Assembly: GCA_031276335.1 (NCBI GenBank)
Contig: JAISNH010000018.1
Coordinates: 1-6,575 of the forward strand
Source: Rickettsiales bacterium
GTDB taxonomy: Bacteria > Pseudomonadota > Alphaproteobacteria > Rs-D84 > CACZYB01
Length of the DNA stretch: 6,575 nucleotides
Reading direction: 5' to 3'
Positions 1 to 6,552 of the stretch are shown piece after piece. A model generated the notes under the pieces. That model saw only the letters and a program-made list of their open reading frames with translations, made no database searches and had not been told where the DNA came from. Each line of letters starts with the position of its first letter. Position 1 is the first letter of the stretch. A program made the position numbers and the translations under genes.

Positions 1-434
1 AACTGCGAGCCGCTGACCGAGGATTTGATTTCGTTGTCGTCGACCTCGACCGCGTCGTCTATCATTTTTTCAACCGATTTTGCAATCGGGCTCATCGTGC
101 TGTATTCTACGCGGAAGCCCAACCGGTTTTTCCAGAAGTTTGACGGAGAATACGGTATGCGGTAGCCGAGGTCGATGGACAGCCCGTTTAAAAGTCCCGC
201 GCCAGCGCCTATCTGCGCGCCCTCCCACGAGGAGGAGCTGCGCTTGACCTCTATGCCCTTCGCGATTCCGGCCTTGCCCTCGCTCGAAGCCTCGATTATG
301 CCGTTCGGAATCGGCGTTTCGGCCGAAACCGCCACCGGTTCGGATACGATCGGGGCCTCCTTCGGCGCGTCTTCGGCCGCCGCCGCCGCGGATAGCCCGG
401 CGATCAGTACCAGAGTTATAATTGCTTGCTTCAT
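1..434 (-). CDS. Secreted, probably outer-membrane protein of unknown function (3' end missing)
   Basis: I do not recognise this family. The visible 144 residues begin with a typical Sec signal peptide: MKQA, a hydrophobic run (residues 4-14), then an alanine-rich stretch ending in AAAAAED, with likely cleavage around residue 19. An Ala/Pro/Glu-rich linker follows (about 20-45), then from about residue 70 alternating hydrophobic and polar segments rich in Gly, aromatic residues and Leu (for example GLSIDLGYRIPY and NRLGFRVEY), as in beta-barrel strands. An outer-membrane barrel or porin-like role is inferred from this pattern only. The frame stays open to base 1, so the C-terminus lies outside the window. 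The start at 434 is chosen because AAAGG (446-442) sits 7 bases upstream; in-frame ATGs at 449 and 467 are alternatives. It lies 64 bases after the nifJ stop and has its own promoter candidate. Confidence 0.7.
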   Translation of the reverse strand, partial: MKQAIITLVLIAGLSAAAAAEDAPKEAPIVSEPVAVSAETPIPNGIIEASSEGKAGIAKGIEVKRSSSSWEGAQIGAGAGLLNGLSIDLGYRIPYSPSNFWKNRLGFRVEYSTMSPIAKSVEKMIDDAVEVDDNEIKSSVSGSQ

Positions 435-441
435 GTTTTCG

Positions 442-446
442 CCTTT
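442..446 (-). promoter_or_regulatory. Ribosome-binding site deciding the start of the secreted protein
   Basis: AAAGG on the minus strand, 7 bases before the ATG at 434. It supports that start over the in-frame ATGs at 449 and 467, which have no comparable purine-rich site. A start at 434 also puts the hydrophobic signal-peptide core at the usual distance from the N-terminus. Confidence 0.5.
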
Positions 447-465
447 CATGCTTACTATATGTTCC

Positions 466-494
466 ATGTTACACCGTTGCGGACGCCAGGTCAA
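466..494 (-). promoter_or_regulatory. Candidate sigma70-type promoter for the secreted-protein gene
   Basis: On the minus strand TTGACC (494-489, five of six bases to TTGACA) is followed after 17 bases by TAACAT (471-466, four of six to TATAAT). Transcription would begin near 458-460, leaving a leader of about 25 bases before the ATG at 434 and excluding the ATG at 467. The -35 box lies just beyond the nifJ stop codon (501-499). The -10 match is only moderate, so this is a candidate. Confidence 0.4.
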
Positions 495-498
495 GAAT

Positions 499-3400
499 TT
501 AGTCCTCCGGCTTGAATTTGCACATGTACTCGAATAATTTGCGCTTGTACTTGTTTTCGAACTCGCGCTCCTTGATTATCGCCTCGAAACGCTCCGGGTT
601 CGCGGCTTTTATCGCCTTGTACCGCGTTTCCTTCAGCAGGTAGTCGCGGATGTCGATGGAGGCCGGCGCGCTGTCCAGCTGCAGCGGCGCTTTTCCCTCC
701 GCTATCAGGCGCGGGTCGAACCGGTACAGCTCCCAATGGCCGCTTTCGACGGCGGCTTTGGCCTGCCTTGGGCCGGTCGAAAGGTCGAAGCCGTGCGCGA
801 TGCACGGAGAGTACGCGATGACGAGCGACGGGCCGCGGAAGCTTTCCGCCTCGCGTATCGCCCTTATCGCGTGCGCCTCGTTCGCGCCCATGGCGATTTT
901 TGCGACGTAAGCGTTCGAGTTCGCCATGGCGATAAGCCCCAGATCCTTTTTGGCCAGCGCGCGGCCGCCGGTGGCGAACTTTGCGCCCGCTCCCTTCGGA
1001 GTCGACTTGCTCTGCTGGCCGCCGGTGTTGGAATAGACCTCGGTGTCCAAGACGAGCACGTTCACGTCCTCGTTCATGTTCAGCACGTGGTCGAGGCCGC
1101 CGTAGCCGATGTCGTACGCCCAGCCGTCGCCGCCGAATATCCATATCGATTTCCTGACTAGGTAGTCGGCAAGCGACAGGAGGCGCCGGGCGCCGGCGTC
1201 CGTTTTGTCCGCCAGCTTCCTTTTCAGCTCGGCAATGCGGGCGCGCTGCTCGCCGATTTCCCTGTCGTCCGCCTGCTTCGCCTCGAGAATTCCGGAAACG
1301 AAGCCGTCGCCGAGGGCGGCTCCCATACCCGAGATGAGCCGGCGGGCTTCCTGCTTCAGCCTGCTTGCCGCGACGGCCTGGCCGTAGCCGTATTCCGCGT
1401 TGTCCTCGAACAGCGAGTTGGACCATGCCGGGCCGAAGCCGTCCGCGTTCTTCGCATACGGCGTGGTCGGCAGGTTGCCGCCGTAAATCGAACTGCATCC
1501 AGTGGCGTTCGCGATCATCATTCGGTCCCCGAATAGCTGCGTGACAAGGCGTATGTAGCCCGCCTCGCCACAGCCGGCGCAGGCGCCCGAATATTCGAAC
1601 AGCGGCTGCATCAGCTGCGTGTGCTTCGGCAGTGCCGGATTCAGCTTTTCACGCGCGATGTAGGGAATGGTTTCGAAGAACTTGAAGTTTTCGGATTCGA
1701 CTTTCGCCGCGTCCAGGAATGGCGTCATCGTTATCGCCGCGACTGGGCACGCGCCCGCGCAGAGCGTGCAGCCGGTACAATCCTCCGGCGAGCACTGCAC
1801 AATGTAATTCAGGCCGTCGCCAAGCTCCTTCGTCTTGTATTTAGCGGACTTGAAGCCCTTCGGCGCGTCCTTCAGGCCGGCATCCAGCGCGGCCTTCGTG
1901 CGAATCGCCGCATGGGGGCAGGAGAGGGCGCACTTGCCGCACTGTATGCATTTTACGCTGTCCCACACCGGCACCATTTCGGCGATGGAGCGTTTCTCGT
2001 AGCGCGAGGTGTTGCTCGCGAACGTGCCGTCGGGGTCGAACGCCGACACGGGCAGGCCGTTGCCCTCGCCCGCTATAATCCTCGCCTGCAGCCGCTTCAC
2101 CACCTCGGTCGCATCGCTGGACACTACGTTCGGGCGCGGGCGCGCGTTTTCCGACGGCTTTGCCGGCACATCGACCTTATAGATGCCAGCGACGGCGGAA
2201 TCGACGGCCTTGTAATTCATCTCGACGATTTCCGGGCCCTTTTTCGAATAGGTCTTCTCGATCGCCTTTTTAATCGCGCGAATCGCCGCGTCCGCCGGAA
2301 TCACGCCGGCGAGGTGGAAAAAGGCGGTCTGCATTATCGTGTTTATGCGGCGCCCCATGCCGGAATCGCGCGCGACCAAGCTCGCGTTTATCGCGTATAT
2401 CTTCAGCTTCTTTTCAATAATCTGCTTCTGCGCCTCCAGCGGAATGTTGTCCCACAGCGCGTCCCTGGCAAACGGCGAGTTGACGAGGAGCGTGCCGCCA
2501 TCCTTCGCATTCTTCAGCAGATCGAGCGTATAAAAAAGCGGAAAATGGTGGACAGCCAGGAAGTCCGCGGCCTCGATAAGGTAAGGCGCGCGAATCGGGG
2601 CGTCCGAGAAGCGCAGGTGCGATATCGTCGTGCCGCCGGATTTCTTGCTGTCGTATTCGAAATATGCCTGGCCGTACTTGCCGGATTCGCCCGTGATTAT
2701 CTTGATCGAATTCTTGTTCGCGCCGACGGTGCCGTCCGAGCCGAGGCCGTAGAAGAGGGCCTGGCTTACGCCCTTGTTGGCAAGCCGGAATCCGTTGTCA
2801 AAGCCGAGCGACAGGCGCGTCACGTCGTCGTTGATTCCGACGGTGAACTCCCGCTTCGGCGATTCTTTCGCGAGCTCCTCGAACACCGCCTTGACCATGT
2901 TGGGAGTGAATTCCTTCGACGATATGCCATAGCGCCCGCCGTTCACGAATATTCCCTCGCGGCCGGTTTCCTTCAGCGCGGCCACGACGTCTAGGTATAG
3001 CGGCTCGCCGATCGAGCCGGATTCCTTCGTGCGGTCGAGCACCGAGATTTTCCTCACCGAATCCGGCAATGCCGCGGCGAATGTTTCGACGGGGAACGGG
3101 CGGTACAGGCGGATTTTCACAAGCCCCAGCTTCGCACCCCCGGCATTCAGAACCTTTATCGTTTCCTCGATCGTTTCGCACGCCGAGCCCATCGCGACAA
3201 CCACGTGTTCCGCGTCCTTCGCGCCGGCGTAATCGACGACTCCGTACCGGCGGCCGACGAGCCTGTCCAGCTCCGCCATCTTTTTCGCGACGACCTTCTC
3301 CACGCCGTCATAGAACGGGTTGGAGGCTTCGCTTGCCTGGAAAAACACGTCCGGATTCTGCGCCGTGCCGCGAATGGCCGGCCTTTCCGGAGTAAGGGCG

Positions 3401-4011
3401 CGCGCACGGAATTCGTCGACCTTGCCATTGTCGATAAGCTTCGCAATCGCGTCGTCATCGATCGTTTCCATCATGTTCACCTCGTGCGAAGTGCGGAACC
3501 CGTCGAAGAAGTGCAGCATGGGGACGCGGGTTTCGAGCGCCGCCGCATGCGCGACAAGCGCCAGGTCGTGCGCGGCCTGCACCGAATCGGAGGCCAGCAT
3601 CGCGAATCCGGTCTGGCGGCAGGCCATGACGTCGGAATGATCCCCGAAAATCGAAAGCGCGTGCTTCGCTACCGTGCGCGCGCTGACGTGCATTACGAAC
3701 GGATGCAGCTCGCCCGCTATCTTGTACATGTTCGGTATCATCAGAAGCAGGCCCTGCGAGGCCGTGAAGGTCGTGGCTAGCGCACCCGCCTGCAGGCTTC
3801 CGTGCACCGCGCCTATCGCGCCGGCCTCCGACTGCATGGCCGCGACCTCGGGCACCGCGCCCCACAGGTTCGGCTTCTTCGCCTCGCTCCACGTCTCGTA
3901 GTTCTCGGCCATCGGAGAGGACGGTGTTATCGGGTAGATTATGGCAAGGTCGGTCAGCTTGTAGGCTATCCTGGATGCGGCTTCGTTGCCGTCGCACATA
4001 AGTTTGGTCAT
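499..4011 (-). CDS. nifJ: Pyruvate:ferredoxin (flavodoxin) oxidoreductase, single-chain homodimer type
   Basis: The enzyme catalyses pyruvate + CoA + 2 oxidised ferredoxin to acetyl-CoA + CO2 + 2 reduced ferredoxin, a cytoplasmic key step of anaerobic metabolism. The 1170 residues match the usual full length of about 1170-1190. Seen in order: N-terminal pyrimidine-binding domain with YPITPSSPM (Thr29), SEAGA (Glu62) and ARTVAKHALSIFGDH (Arg112); domain II (about 265-365); gamma domain (about 420-610) with GLGSDGTVGANK; an EKR domain with YEKR at 671-674; two ferredoxin-like [4Fe-4S] sites, C688/C691/C694/C698 and C745/C748/C751/C755 (plus C740); and a C-terminal thiamine-diphosphate domain with GDGWAYDIG (961-969) and YSNTGGQ (993-999). 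The proximal cluster ligands C811, C814, C839 and C1070 are all present. All expected cofactor residues are intact, so it is predicted active. AAAGG lies 10 bases before the ATG. The long C-terminal oxygen-protective tail of the Desulfovibrio africanus enzyme is absent. No hairpin-plus-U-run terminator follows the stop. Confidence 0.97.
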   Translation of the reverse strand: MTKLMCDGNEAASRIAYKLTDLAIIYPITPSSPMAENYETWSEAKKPNLWGAVPEVAAMQSEAGAIGAVHGSLQAGALATTFTASQGLLLMIPNMYKIAGELHPFVMHVSARTVAKHALSIFGDHSDVMACRQTGFAMLASDSVQAAHDLALVAHAAALETRVPMLHFFDGFRTSHEVNMMETIDDDAIAKLIDNGKVDEFRARALTPERPAIRGTAQNPDVFFQASEASNPFYDGVEKVVAKKMAELDRLVGRRYGVVDYAGAKDAEHVVVAMGSACETIEETIKVLNAGGAKLGLVKIRLYRPFPVETFAAALPDSVRKISVLDRTKESGSIGEPLYLDVVAALKETGREGIFVNGGRYGISSKEFTPNMVKAVFEELAKESPKREFTVGINDDVTRLSLGFDNGFRLANKGVSQALFYGLGSDGTVGANKNSIKIITGESGKYGQAYFEYDSKKSGGTTISHLRFSDAPIRAPYLIEAADFLAVHHFPLFYTLDLLKNAKDGGTLLVNSPFARDALWDNIPLEAQKQIIEKKLKIYAINASLVARDSGMGRRINTIMQTAFFHLAGVIPADAAIRAIKKAIEKTYSKKGPEIVEMNYKAVDSAVAGIYKVDVPAKPSENARPRPNVVSSDATEVVKRLQARIIAGEGNGLPVSAFDPDGTFASNTSRYEKRSIAEMVPVWDSVKCIQCGKCALSCPHAAIRTKAALDAGLKDAPKGFKSAKYKTKELGDGLNYIVQCSPEDCTGCTLCAGACPVAAITMTPFLDAAKVESENFKFFETIPYIAREKLNPALPKHTQLMQPLFEYSGACAGCGEAGYIRLVTQLFGDRMMIANATGCSSIYGGNLPTTPYAKNADGFGPAWSNSLFEDNAEYGYGQAVAASRLKQEARRLISGMGAALGDGFVSGILEAKQADDREIGEQRARIAELKRKLADKTDAGARRLLSLADYLVRKSIWIFGGDGWAYDIGYGGLDHVLNMNEDVNVLVLDTEVYSNTGGQQSKSTPKGAGAKFATGGRALAKKDLGLIAMANSNAYVAKIAMGANEAHAIRAIREAESFRGPSLVIAYSPCIAHGFDLSTGPRQAKAAVESGHWELYRFDPRLIAEGKAPLQLDSAPASIDIRDYLLKETRYKAIKAANPERFEAIIKEREFENKYKRKLFEYMCKFKPED

Positions 4012-4021
4012 AGGATTATTA

Positions 4022-4026
4022 CCTTT
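4022..4026 (-). promoter_or_regulatory. Ribosome-binding site of the pyruvate:ferredoxin oxidoreductase gene
   Basis: AAAGG on the minus strand, 10 bases before the ATG at 4011. This is slightly long but acceptable spacing. It fits the MTKLMCDGNEA start, which matches where family members normally begin. Confidence 0.5.
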
Positions 4027-4047
4027 CGTTCGTTTTCAGATTTGGAT

Positions 4048-4076
4048 ATTATAATGAATGAATGCCGGCTTCGCAA
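4048..4076 (-). promoter_or_regulatory. Candidate sigma70-type promoter for nifJ
   Basis: On the minus strand a perfect TATAAT (4053-4048) is preceded, after exactly 17 bases, by TTGCGA (4076-4071, four of six to TTGACA including the TTG). Transcription would begin near 4041, giving a leader of about 30 bases. The spacer contains three near-identical ATTC/ATTC/ATTA units running into the -10 box. The upstream edge of the -35 box is part of the 9-base inverted repeat at 4074-4096, so a protein bound there could compete with RNA polymerase. Confidence 0.6.
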
Positions 4077-4096
4077 GGGTATATTTCATACCCTTG
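4074..4096 (-). repeat. Perfect 9-base inverted repeat over the RNase J stop codon
   Basis: CAAGGGTAT and ATACCCTTG are exact reverse complements separated by five bases, so RNA from this stretch can fold into a 9-pair hairpin with a 5-base loop. The UGA stop codon of RNase J (4088-4086) sits at the stem-loop junction. No U-run follows the hairpin in the minus-strand transcript (it continues CGAAGCCGG), so a classical intrinsic terminator is unlikely. It also overlaps three bases of the nifJ -35 box. Possible roles are a protein operator, a 3'-end stabiliser of the RNase J mRNA, or chance. Confidence 0.55.
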
Positions 4097-5978
4097 TTAT
4101 ATGCACGGATACCGGCGGCTTCTTGTCCATCTGCTCGCGAATCACCTTCTTGGCGGCGTTCGAGGCGACTTCCTTTACCTTGTCGTCGTTCGCAAAATCG
4201 CTTTTCGAGAGCGGCTTGAAGGCCGATTTTATCTCGTTCAGGATGGACGACTTGACGAGTCCGGTCTGGTCGGTTTCGAACACGCCTATCGACGATATTT
4301 CCGGCTTGCCCGCTAATCCGCCCCTGTTTACTACCAGGCTTACGAACACGGCACCGTTGAAGTTGATTTTTCGGCGCGACTTGAATATTTCGTTGGCGGC
4401 GGATACCTGGCGGTTCCCGTCGATGATTATCTCGGCCGTCGGCACGACCTCGACCACCTTCGGCTCCCCCTCGCCCTCGAACGCGATGAATTCGCCGTTC
4501 TCTATCGCCACGCATCCTATGCCCATATCCTCGGCTATGTCGCGGTTGGCCATAAGGTGCAGCGGCTCGCCGTGCACGGGCACGACCATCTTCGGCTTTA
4601 TCAGTCCGTAGAGCTGCTCGATTTCGCCGCGCGTCGCGTGACCGCTCGCGTGGATCAGGGGATCTCCCAGAACGGAAATGACGTTCACGCCCTTCCTGGC
4701 CAGGTTGTTGTGGACCTCGAATATCGATTTTTCGTTGCCCGGAATGATGAGCGAGGAGAATATCACGTTGTCGCCCTTCTTCAGGCGGAGGCTGTTGTAG
4801 GTGCCCTCGGCTATCCGCGTCAGGACGGAGCGCGGCTCGCCCTGCGTCCCGGTCACGAGGTATATCACCTTGTCGTCGTCGTAGGACTGCGCCTCGTCGG
4901 CGGACAGGTAATCCAGATCCCTAAGGTATTCCTCGGATTTCGCGATGCCTATGTTCGTTTCAATCGAACGGCCGAGCACGACAAGCTTCCTGCGCATCTT
5001 TTTCGCGATGTCGGCTATCGTCTGCACGCGGGTGACGTTGGAGGAGAAGCAGGTCAGCACGGTTTTCCCATGCCTTATCTCCGGTATCACGCGCGAGAGC
5101 TCCTCGTAGGCGTCATGTTCGCTCCGCCCCTTGGTGCCGACCAGGGCGTTCGTAGAGTCGCACATGACGGCCAGCACGCCCTCGCGCCCGATTTCCGCCA
5201 GCCGCTTCAGGTCGTTCGGCTTGTCGAGCATGGGCGTCGGATCGAAGTCGAAATCGCCGGTGTGGAATATGGTTCCCTGCTCGGTGCGAATCACGATCGA
5301 GCTGGCCTGCGGTATCGAATGGGTGATGTGTATGTACTCTATGTCGAACGGGCCCAGCTTGAACCTGGCGCCGTTCTTCGAGACCTCCTTCAGCGGGACG
5401 CGGCCATTGAGGTTGAACTCCTCAAGCGCGTTCGAAAGCAGCTTCAGGGAGAACGGAGTGCCGTAGACGGGGCAGCGTATCTCCTCCCAATGGTGCGGGA
5501 TGGCCGCGAAGTGGTCATAGTGCGCATGCGTCAGCAGAAGGCCGAGTATCCGGTCCTTTATGCTCCTCAGGAAGCTTACGTCCGGTATGACGTATTCCGC
5601 GCCAGCCATCTTGTCGTCGGGGAACTTGTTGCCCATATCGACGATTATCCACTGCCCGCGCGTGCCGTACAGGTACAGGTTGTTGCCGATTTCGCCTATG
5701 CCGCCCAACGAGCCGAAGTACAGGCGCGAATCGGAGGAGTCGCGGTTCATCGCGGTCTTCACGGTCTTCCTGCTCTGCTTCAACGGCGTGGGCTTCACGG
5801 TTTGGCGCCTCCTCGGTTCGGACTTGCGTTCCGTTTGCCTTGTCCTGCGCGTCGGCGCTGCTGCGGAGGGGTTCTTTTTCCCGCCCCGGCGGCCGCGGCG
5901 GCGGCCTTTCTTCTTTTCCGTACCGGTCTTTTCCTCCGGTGTTTCTTTCTTCAGTTTCTTCTTTATAAAATCAAACAT
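4086..5978 (-). CDS. rnj: Ribonuclease J (metallo-beta-lactamase/beta-CASP family) with long basic N-terminal extension
   Basis: RNase J is a zinc-dependent cytoplasmic ribonuclease with 5'-to-3' exonuclease and endonuclease activity in mRNA decay and rRNA maturation. The protein has 630 residues against a usual 550-560. The catalytic core starts near residue 85 (LYFGSLGGIGEIGNN). Metal and catalytic motifs are HAHYDH (151-156), THSIP (His220), TGDF (Asp242), CDST (Asp274), HASGH (443-447) and PVHGE (His469). Beta-CASP segments include VLGRSIETN (334-342), TGTQGEP (376-382) and FSSLIIPGNEK (407-417). A C-terminal domain (about 520-630) is present. The core looks complete and active. Residues 1-80 are an extension: MFDFIKKKLKKE, which could form a short amphipathic helix, then a Lys/Arg-rich disordered-looking stretch. 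The start at 5978 is favoured by AAAGGA 9 bases upstream. HAHxDH and SSNVTR, rather than HGHEDH and SNIHR, recall the alphaproteobacterial subtype; that lineage hint is an inference. Confidence 0.95.
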   Translation of the reverse strand: MFDFIKKKLKKETPEEKTGTEKKKGRRRGRRGGKKNPSAAAPTRRTRQTERKSEPRRRQTVKPTPLKQSRKTVKTAMNRDSSDSRLYFGSLGGIGEIGNNLYLYGTRGQWIIVDMGNKFPDDKMAGAEYVIPDVSFLRSIKDRILGLLLTHAHYDHFAAIPHHWEEIRCPVYGTPFSLKLLSNALEEFNLNGRVPLKEVSKNGARFKLGPFDIEYIHITHSIPQASSIVIRTEQGTIFHTGDFDFDPTPMLDKPNDLKRLAEIGREGVLAVMCDSTNALVGTKGRSEHDAYEELSRVIPEIRHGKTVLTCFSSNVTRVQTIADIAKKMRRKLVVLGRSIETNIGIAKSEEYLRDLDYLSADEAQSYDDDKVIYLVTGTQGEPRSVLTRIAEGTYNSLRLKKGDNVIFSSLIIPGNEKSIFEVHNNLARKGVNVISVLGDPLIHASGHATRGEIEQLYGLIKPKMVVPVHGEPLHLMANRDIAEDMGIGCVAIENGEFIAFEGEGEPKVVEVVPTAEIIIDGNRQVSAANEIFKSRRKINFNGAVFVSLVVNRGGLAGKPEISSIGVFETDQTGLVKSSILNEIKSAFKPLSKSDFANDDKVKEVASNAAKKVIREQMDKKPPVSVHITRV

Positions 5979-5987
5979 ATTCAGTTT

Positions 5988-5993
5988 TCCTTT
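5988..5993 (-). promoter_or_regulatory. Ribosome-binding site deciding the RNase J start
   Basis: AAAGGA on the minus strand lies 9 bases before the ATG at 5978. The internal in-frame ATG at 5750 (residue 77), just before the conserved core, lacks a site this good. The long N-terminal extension is therefore probably translated. Confidence 0.65.
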
Positions 5994-6018
5994 TTGTTAT
6001 AATAATGCCAGTGTCGCA

Positions 6019-6047
6019 ATTGTAGCATTTATTTGGTTTTTTGTATA
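6019..6047 (-). promoter_or_regulatory. Candidate extended -10 promoter for RNase J
   Basis: On the minus strand TACAAT (6024-6019, five of six to TATAAT) is directly preceded by TGC, an extended -10 element. TATACA (6047-6042, four of six to TTGACA) lies 17 bases upstream. Transcription would start near 6012, giving a leader of about 33 bases. The promoter begins immediately after the radC stop codon in an AT-rich gap. I see no terminator for radC, so read-through could add to RNase J expression. Confidence 0.5.
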
Positions 6048-6050
6048 GCG

Positions 6051-6552
6051 TTATATGATTCCCAGCATTTTCAGGCTGGCATAACCTCCTTTGGTCACGA
6101 TCAGGTGGTCGTGCAGCGACACGTCTATGGTCTTCAGGCTGTCCCTTATCTTTTCGGTTATCGCTATGTCCGCCTTCGACGGGTTCGTGTCCCCGGTCGG
6201 GTGGTTGTGGACGAGTATCACCGAAGTCGCGCCGAGCGCCAGGACGCGCTTCAGAATCTCCCTCGGGTACACGCTTGCGGCGTTCACCGTGCCCACCGAA
6301 TGGGTTTCGTCCCCTATCAGCCGGCATTTGGCGTTCAGGTACAGGACGTGGAATTCCTCGGTCGGCCCCGCCCCTATGTTGAGCTTGCAATAATCGATCA
6401 AATCCTGCCAGTTCGCAATGACGGATGTGCCGGAAATCTTGCTTTCGAGGGCCAGCACCTGCGAGGCTTCGACTGTCTTTATCGCCGCGACGGACGTCCT
6501 TCCCAGCCCGGGCGTCCCGAGAAGCTCGTCCACCGGTGCGCCGAGCACCCCG
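6051..6552 (-). CDS. radC: RadC-family JAB/JAMM-domain protein (5' end missing)
   Basis: RadC-family proteins combine an N-terminal helix-hairpin-helix region with a C-terminal MPN/JAB (JAMM-type) metal-binding domain. They are named for an old link to DNA repair, but their biochemical role is not established. About 166 genomic residues remain of a usual 220-230, ending MLGII. The first 40 or so (GVLGAPVDELLGTPGLG, then an alanine-containing helix) are the latter part of the helix-hairpin-helix region. The rest is the JAB domain: a Glu in TEEFHVLYLN, then HNHPTGDTNPSKAD carrying the HxH, Ser and Asp of the JAMM motif, then DHLIV. All putative metal ligands are present. The true start lies outside the window: upstream codons reading MCSSDL come from sequencing adapter and must be discarded. 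The stop codon is 73 bases before the RNase J start. The gene is probably intact in the organism and truncated only by the contig end. Confidence 0.93.

Noticed and set aside
435..498. Terminator after nifJ
   Set aside because: No stem of useful length and no U-run were found in the gap; only promoter-like hexamers and a ribosome-binding site are visible.
491..1498. Second minus-strand frame of 335 codons within nifJ
   Set aside because: It overlaps the conserved thiamine-diphosphate domain in another frame and is an Arg/Gly-rich low-information translation. There is no sign of a frameshift in the main frame.
1621..2994. Open plus-strand frame of 457 codons opposite nifJ
   Set aside because: It lies wholly antisense to a gene with full family conservation. 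The translation is Arg/Ala/Val/Leu-rich with no domain pattern, as expected from codon bias on the opposite strand.
4054..4096. Intrinsic terminator after RNase J
   Set aside because: The 9-pair hairpin is real as sequence, but the following bases (CGAAGCCGGC) contain no U-run, and the -10 box follows instead.
5748..5750. Alternative RNase J start at Met77
   Set aside because: It would give a family-typical length, but its upstream region has only a weak GAAG, whereas the 5978 start has AAAGGA at 9 bases and a promoter ahead of it.
4557..6002. Open plus-strand frame of 481 codons opposite RNase J
   Set aside because: It is a shadow of the RNase J frame. The translation is rich in Arg, Val, His and Gln, has no motif, and ends in the low-complexity complement of the Lys/Arg-rich extension.
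6003..6022. Imperfect palindrome TGCGACACTGGCA in the RNase J leader
   Set aside because: Only five symmetrical base pairs out of thirteen positions match, which is too weak to call an operator or a stable hairpin.
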